From assembly GCA_049644345.1 (NCBI GenBank), contig JBARRS010000157.1:1-16820 (forward strand): a DNA stretch of 16,820 bases. Direction: 5' to 3'. The notes beneath the pieces are model-generated. The model was not told the origin of the DNA. It searched no databases and worked only from the letters and a program-made list of their open reading frames with translations. Below, one piece after another: positions 13,634-16,820 of this stretch. The DNA comes from JBARRS01 sp049644345. Its GTDB lineage: Bacteria; Actinomycetota; Thermoleophilia; Gaiellales; Gaiellaceae. Within the stretch, counting starts at the first letter, position 1, and each line of letters opens with the position of its first letter. The position numbers and the translations under genes are program-made.

Positions 13634-14008
13634 ATGAGACGCAGGGACTTCAGCCCGACTGTTCGCGGGTTTCTGATTGTCGTTGCGATCGCCGCGGTGA
13701 TCTTCGCGCTCCAGCTTGAGAAAACGCTGACGGCGCTCTTCCTTCTGGCCCGGGTCGCGTTCTTCCTCGCGATCGCCTTCTTCCTCTACCTCGTCTGGCG
13801 CGAGCGGCGCGGCGAGATCGAGACGTGGCCGATGCGGGCCAAGGTCGTCTTCTACGGCTCGGCGTTGCTGCTCGTCGTCAACGTCGGGGCGCGCTTCTTC
13901 GTGCCTGCGCGCTCGGGCTGGAACCTGCTCTCGTTCTTCGCGGTGCTCGGCCTCGGCGGGTTTGCGATGTGGCGGGTCTGGCGCGACCAGCACAGTTACG
14001 GTTACTAG
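13634..14008 (+). CDS. Four-helix membrane protein, unknown
   Basis: The 124-residue product has four predicted membrane helices, at about 11-27, 30-50, 67-83 and 92-110. A conserved-looking WRERRGEIETWP loop lies between helices two and three, and the C-terminus is WRDQHSYGY. The positive charges place both ends on the cytoplasmic side. I recognise no family. GTG 13631 directly before the ATG is an equally possible start. Its TAG overlaps the GTG of the VOC gene by one base (TAGTG), so the two form a coupled pair. It is divergent from bcp across a very short intergenic gap. Confidence 0.78.
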   Translation: MRRRDFSPTVRGFLIVVAIAAVIFALQLEKTLTALFLLARVAFFLAIAFFLYLVWRERRGEIETWPMRAKVVFYGSALLLVVNVGARFFVPARSGWNLLSFFAVLGLGGFAMWRVWRDQHSYGY

Positions 14009-14424
14009 TGGACCAACGCGTCAGCCTCGTCACCCTCGGTGTCGCGGACGTCGGCCGGGCCCGCCGCTTCTACGAGTCGCTGGGCTGGCAGAGCGGGGCG
14101 GAGCCGGACGCGGAGGTCGTCTTCTTCCAGGCGGGCGGGATGATCGTTGCGCTGTGGAGCCGCGCCGAGCTGGCGGCCGACTCCGGCGTCGAGGATCGAG
14201 GAGGCTTCGGCGGTGTCACGCTCGCGCACAACGTCGGCTCCCCGGCTGACGTCGATCGCGTTCTAGAGCAAGCCGCGAACGCCGGCGCCGAGATCGCCCG
14301 TCCGGGTGCGGCCACCTTCTGGGGCGGCTATTCGGGAGTCTTCGTCGATCCCGACGGCCACCCGTGGGAGGTCGCGCACAATCCGGGCTGGACTCTGGGC
14401 GACGACGGCTCGGTTCGCCTCTAG
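14008..14424 (+). CDS. VOC (glyoxalase/bleomycin-resistance fold) family protein
   Basis: The 138-residue product has the two beta-alpha-beta-beta-beta modules of the vicinal-oxygen-chelate fold. SLVTLGVADVGRARRFYESL opens the first module, GGVTLAHNVGSPADVDRVLE the second, and YSGVFVDPDGHPWEVAHNPG closes it. A Glu sits at the usual metal position (HPWEVA), but the His/Gln ligand expected in the first strand is not obvious, so metal binding is uncertain. The substrate is unknown. The GTG at 14008 overlaps the previous stop as TAGTG. The TAG stop at 14422-14424 is also the first half of a TAGAAT box for the next gene. Confidence 0.88.
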   Translation: MDQRVSLVTLGVADVGRARRFYESLGWQSGAEPDAEVVFFQAGGMIVALWSRAELAADSGVEDRGGFGGVTLAHNVGSPADVDRVLEQAANAGAEIARPGAATFWGGYSGVFVDPDGHPWEVAHNPGWTLGDDGSVRL

Positions 14425-14427
14425 AAT
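14422..14427 (+). promoter_or_regulatory. -10 box (TAGAAT) overlapping the VOC stop codon
   Basis: TAGAAT ends 6 bp before GTG 14434. Its first three bases are the stop codon of the VOC gene. No Shine-Dalgarno follows, so the next gene is probably leaderless. Confidence 0.6.
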
Positions 14428-14433
14428 CGCCTC

Positions 14434-14637
14434 GTGGGCATTTTCGGATGGCTCAGGCGCCTAGGCCCGAACCGGGACGAGGAGACGGTCGAGCGCGAGG
14501 AGTTCGGCGGACCGGATCCGGGCGAGGCGGATCTCGAAAGAATGCACGCAGCCGCCTGGTTCCCGGCAATCGAGGCTTCCGAGGTCGCCGAGGACGATCT
14601 GAAAGAGTCCGAGGGGCCTCACCACCCCGCGCCGTAG
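14434..14637 (+). CDS. Small acidic protein, unknown
   Basis: The 67-residue product begins MGIFGWLRRLGPNRDEETVE, a short amphipathic N-terminus, followed by a strongly acidic, Pro/Gly-containing region. It looks largely disordered or helical. It has no signal peptide or membrane segment and I recognise no family. The GTG is supported by a TAGAAT box 6 bp upstream. It ends 9 bp before the end of the convergent HemQ gene. Confidence 0.68.
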   Translation: MGIFGWLRRLGPNRDEETVEREEFGGPDPGEADLERMHAAAWFPAIEASEVAEDDLKESEGPHHPAP

Positions 14638-14646
14638 TCCGCGGGA

Positions 14647-15336
14647 TCAGGCCTCGACCCGAGCCGCCTCGCCGTCGAGCGCGTCGAGCGCCTCGCGGAT
14701 CTCGCAGAGGCGGCCGACGAAGATCGGCGTGTCGCGCTCGGTGTAGCGGCTCGCCTCCGAGTCGCGCAGCGTCAGCATCAGGTGCATGAAGTCCGCCGGC
14801 TCCTCGCACTCGAACGCGGTCATGAACTCCTGGTCGTCGATCCCGAACGAATAGGTCGTGTGGTTCGTGATCGTCGCGAACTCGTGTCCGATCCCCATGT
14901 GCTCGTCCATCGCCCGCTGGCGGTCCTCCTCGGGGAGCGCGTACCACGGCCGCACCTTTACAAACGGATAGACGACGAGATACGGCGAGCCGCGCGGGAC
15001 GACCCTGCGCGGCTTCCTCGCCTGCGTGTACTGCGAGGCCTTCGTCGTCGCCAGGTAGGAGTAGGGGGTCTCGAGCCAGCCTGCGAGCGGTGTTCCGTTC
15101 AGCGCTGCCCCGAGCTCGCCGAGGTCGTCGTACCGCTGCGTGATCTTCCAGAGGAAGAAGTCGGAGTCCGGGCGGACGCCGGTGACCGAGTACGCGCGGA
15201 GCGTGTCGATTCGGCCGGCCCAATCCTCTACCACCTCTGCGAACGCGTCCTTGCCGGCTGCGCGCTCCTCGACCGGCAGCCGCCGCCACTCGGGACGAAC
15301 GCGGAAGAAGGTGTAGGCGACGTACTGGCCGCTCAC
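14647..15336 (-). CDS. hemQ: Coproheme decarboxylase HemQ/ChdC (chlorite dismutase family)
   Basis: The 229-residue product matches the chlorite-dismutase-like family. In Gram-positive bacteria this enzyme performs the last step of the coproporphyrin-dependent haem pathway, oxidative decarboxylation of coproheme to haem b. YVVYPFVKVRPWYALP-type sequence is present, with a Tyr (Y123) at the position of the catalytic Tyr. ITNHTTYSFGIDDQEF carries H159 as the probable proximal haem ligand, and RYTERDTPIFVGR closes the fold. I assign the role from these motifs and from the lineage. The start is GTG 15336, giving MSGQYVAYTFFRVRPEWR, with TAGCAT 7 bp upstream. Other hem genes are not in this window. 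Confidence 0.9.
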   Translation of the reverse strand: MSGQYVAYTFFRVRPEWRRLPVEERAAGKDAFAEVVEDWAGRIDTLRAYSVTGVRPDSDFFLWKITQRYDDLGELGAALNGTPLAGWLETPYSYLATTKASQYTQARKPRRVVPRGSPYLVVYPFVKVRPWYALPEEDRQRAMDEHMGIGHEFATITNHTTYSFGIDDQEFMTAFECEEPADFMHLMLTLRDSEASRYTERDTPIFVGRLCEIREALDALDGEAARVEA

Positions 15337-15343
15337 GCCGGCA

Positions 15344-15349
15344 ATGCTA
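15344..15349 (-). promoter_or_regulatory. -10 box (TAGCAT) of hemQ, inside the upstream gene's stop
   Basis: TAGCAT on the minus strand ends 7 bp before GTG 15336. Its TAG is the stop codon of the upstream glycosidase-like gene (15347-15349). Confidence 0.6.
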
Positions 15350-16522
15350 CCGCCGCTTCTTGCGTGGGCCCTTGCACGTGAGCGTTCCCGCGCGGGCGGC
15401 GTCGACGGCGAGCTTGACCGTCGCGAGGTCGCTCTTCGGGGTGCCGTCAGCGTAGTAGAGCCCCGACTGCCAGCGGTCGAGGTCCGGCTCGTCGCTGACG
15501 TGGAAGAAGAGCAGGTTGCGCACCGTCGGTTGGCAGAACGCCAGCTGGATCGCCTGAGTGTAGTAGGCGCCCTGGGTCGCTTCGCTGACCGCATCGAAGG
15601 CACCGGGCGCGTCGAGGCCGGTGTAGACGGGGAGCTTGTCGGTCGGAATCTGCGTCTGGATGCCGTACTCGGCGTAGATGATCGGAAGCTTCGCGCCCGG
15701 CTGAGCCGTCCCTCGAAATGCGGTCTTCAGCAACGAGACGAGCTTCTGGTAGTCACCGAGCGTGATCGTCGTCGAGCGTGGATGCTGCACCGACGGGGGC
15801 GTACGTGACGAGTCGCCGTAAGGATGGAGCGCGAATGCGTCCATGATCGGTTTCGTCCGGTGGGTGCGCCGGTACGCGCGTCCGATGTCGAGGATGAACT
15901 GCGTCGGCGAATGCGTCTGGCGCGGTGACCGCGCCCGGTCGGCGCCGTGAGGGGAGACGGCGCCGCCGATGACGTTGATCGACGGCGAGACACCCTTGAG
16001 CGCATCGTAGGTCTGCGCGAGCAGGGCTTCGTAGGCCGGCGCCGCGGTGTCGATTCCGCGCCAGCCGAACTGAGGCATCCAGAACCGGTTCAGGTTGGGC
16101 TCGTTGCCGACGATGAAGTCGTGAACGCTCGGAAGCGCGCGCGCGAGATTGGCGGCGTAGGTCGCGTACTGCCAGCGGGCGAGCAGTGTCAGCGGGGTGA
16201 ACTTGCTGCCGCCGTGGTCGAGCGCGACGATCGACTGGATTCCGTCCAGGTCGGCGGCTGCGACCGCGTTCTGGAGTCCGATCAGCGCATCCGGATCGGG
16301 CTGCGTCTGCCCGGCCGGCCAGGTCGTGGAGAGACGAATCGCGCCGAGGCCCGCGAGTTGCGCGAGATCCATTCTCGCCTTGGCGAGCGCGAGGTCGGGC
16401 ACCTGCCCGGTTGCTTCGGCCGCGCCGACCACGAGCGTGTGCGTGGCGGCTTCGGCGCTCGGCGCGAAGGCGAGGAAAGCGAGGATGAGAGGAAGAAGGC
16501 GACGAAGCAAGACGGACGGCAT
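15347..16522 (-). CDS. Secreted GH-A-like glycoside hydrolase (TIM barrel)
   Basis: The 391-residue product has a signal peptide (about 1-25, ending APSAEA-A). The rest looks like a TIM-barrel glycoside hydrolase of clan GH-A. The probable acid/base is E141 in FIVGNEPNLNRFW and the probable nucleophile E285 in PIIYAEYG. Other barrel landmarks are IRLSTTW near 62, AFALHPYG near 229-236 and FFHVSDEPD near the end. A basic tail (KGPRKKRR) closes it. The GH family and substrate cannot be named from sequence alone. No good ribosome site or -10 is seen before ATG 16522. It lies 58 bp downstream of a paralog on the same strand, and hemQ follows. Confidence 0.82.
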   Translation of the reverse strand: MPSVLLRRLLPLILAFLAFAPSAEAATHTLVVGAAEATGQVPDLALAKARMDLAQLAGLGAIRLSTTWPAGQTQPDPDALIGLQNAVAAADLDGIQSIVALDHGGSKFTPLTLLARWQYATYAANLARALPSVHDFIVGNEPNLNRFWMPQFGWRGIDTAAPAYEALLAQTYDALKGVSPSINVIGGAVSPHGADRARSPRQTHSPTQFILDIGRAYRRTHRTKPIMDAFALHPYGDSSRTPPSVQHPRSTTITLGDYQKLVSLLKTAFRGTAQPGAKLPIIYAEYGIQTQIPTDKLPVYTGLDAPGAFDAVSEATQGAYYTQAIQLAFCQPTVRNLLFFHVSDEPDLDRWQSGLYYADGTPKSDLATVKLAVDAARAGTLTCKGPRKKRR

Positions 16523-16580
16523 CCACTAGAGGCATCGGCGCCTGGGCGCAGCAACTGAACCCCCGCGCGAGCGAGCGCCA

Positions 16581-16820
16581 CTAGCCCGCGCAGTCCTGCA
16601 CGACTGTCCCCTCCTGCGTTGCCTTGGCCGTGCGCTGGAACAGCGGGAGACTTGGCTTCGCCGATCTGTCGACGTAGTAGAGGCCCGACTGCCACCCGCG
16701 CAGATTTGGCTCGTCCCAGACGTGGAAGATGAAGAGCCCGCGGACGGTCGGCTGGCAGAAGGCCAGCTGGAGCGCCTCCTTGTAGTACTCGGCCTGGACC
16801 GGCGCCGCGACGGCGTCCTG
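16581..16820 (-). CDS. Paralogous GH-A-like protein, C-terminal part (cut by window edge)
   Basis: The minus-strand frame running in from the window edge to TAG 16581 gives 79 residues with no start inside the window. LQLAFCQPTVRGLFIFHVWD, then EPNLRGWQSGLYYVD and PSLPLFQ, match the end of the neighbouring gene product (LAFCQPTVRNLLFFHVSD, EPDLDRWQSGLYYAD), at roughly half identity by eye. The tail ends VVQDCAG and lacks the basic extension of its neighbour. The pair is therefore a tandem duplication that has diverged. The rest of the gene lies beyond 16820. Confidence 0.85.
   Translation of the reverse strand, partial: QDAVAAPVQAEYYKEALQLAFCQPTVRGLFIFHVWDEPNLRGWQSGLYYVDRSAKPSLPLFQRTAKATQEGTVVQDCAG

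Overview
The window reads as high-GC actinobacterial chromosome. The main evidence is the tight dgt-dnaG pair followed by tRNA-Asn, a chlorite-dismutase-type coproheme decarboxylase, frequent GTG/TTG starts, and core genes that start just behind a TAGNAT-type -10 box with no Shine-Dalgarno (leaderless mRNA style). The unusual secreted proteins (subtilase, Y-X4-D repeat protein, CAP protein, glycosidase-like barrels) suggest a soil lineage such as Thermoleophilia, but that placement is inference.

Layout. 1-369: 3' end of a 23S rRNA and a 5S rRNA, the tail of an rRNA operon. 388-1485 (minus): a small unknown protein and an HtpX-like membrane protease. 1548-2333: SDR oxidoreductase. 2397-5112: dGTPase-like HD hydrolase, DNA primase and tRNA-Asn, a nucleotide/replication block. 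5115-5579: two small membrane proteins, one a zinc-ribbon ORF found by reading the minus strand. 5576-7981 (minus): large secreted subtilase. 8097-8180: tRNA-Leu(CAG).

8148-9880 is a decayed integrative element. The last 33 bp of tRNA-Leu are repeated exactly 1,700 bp downstream. Between the copies lie a phage terminase C-terminal fragment, a secreted cargo gene with a strong terminator, and two small membrane peptides, but no integrase. A second terminase-like tail lies just outside the right repeat. Accessory genes continue to about 13.1 kb: a 60-residue protein preceded by a broken or start-less reading frame, a Y-X4-D protein, a zinc-ribbon protein, a CAP-domain protein and a two-repeat secreted protein. 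Most genes in this stretch have clear Shine-Dalgarno sites, in contrast to the leaderless-looking core genes around it.

13168-16820: Bcp-type peroxiredoxin, back-to-back with a four-helix membrane protein coupled to a VOC protein; a 67-residue protein; coproheme decarboxylase/HemQ; and two tandem secreted GH-A-like paralogs, the second cut by the window edge. Bcp and HemQ both suit an aerobic, haem-making cell, but they are not in one operon.

The strongest leads are the tRNA-Leu element with its two terminase tails, the contrast in translation-start signals between core and accessory genes, stop codons embedded in the next gene's -10 box, and a hidden coding frame at 10128-10298. I did not find a recognisable complete defence, CRISPR or biosynthetic system.
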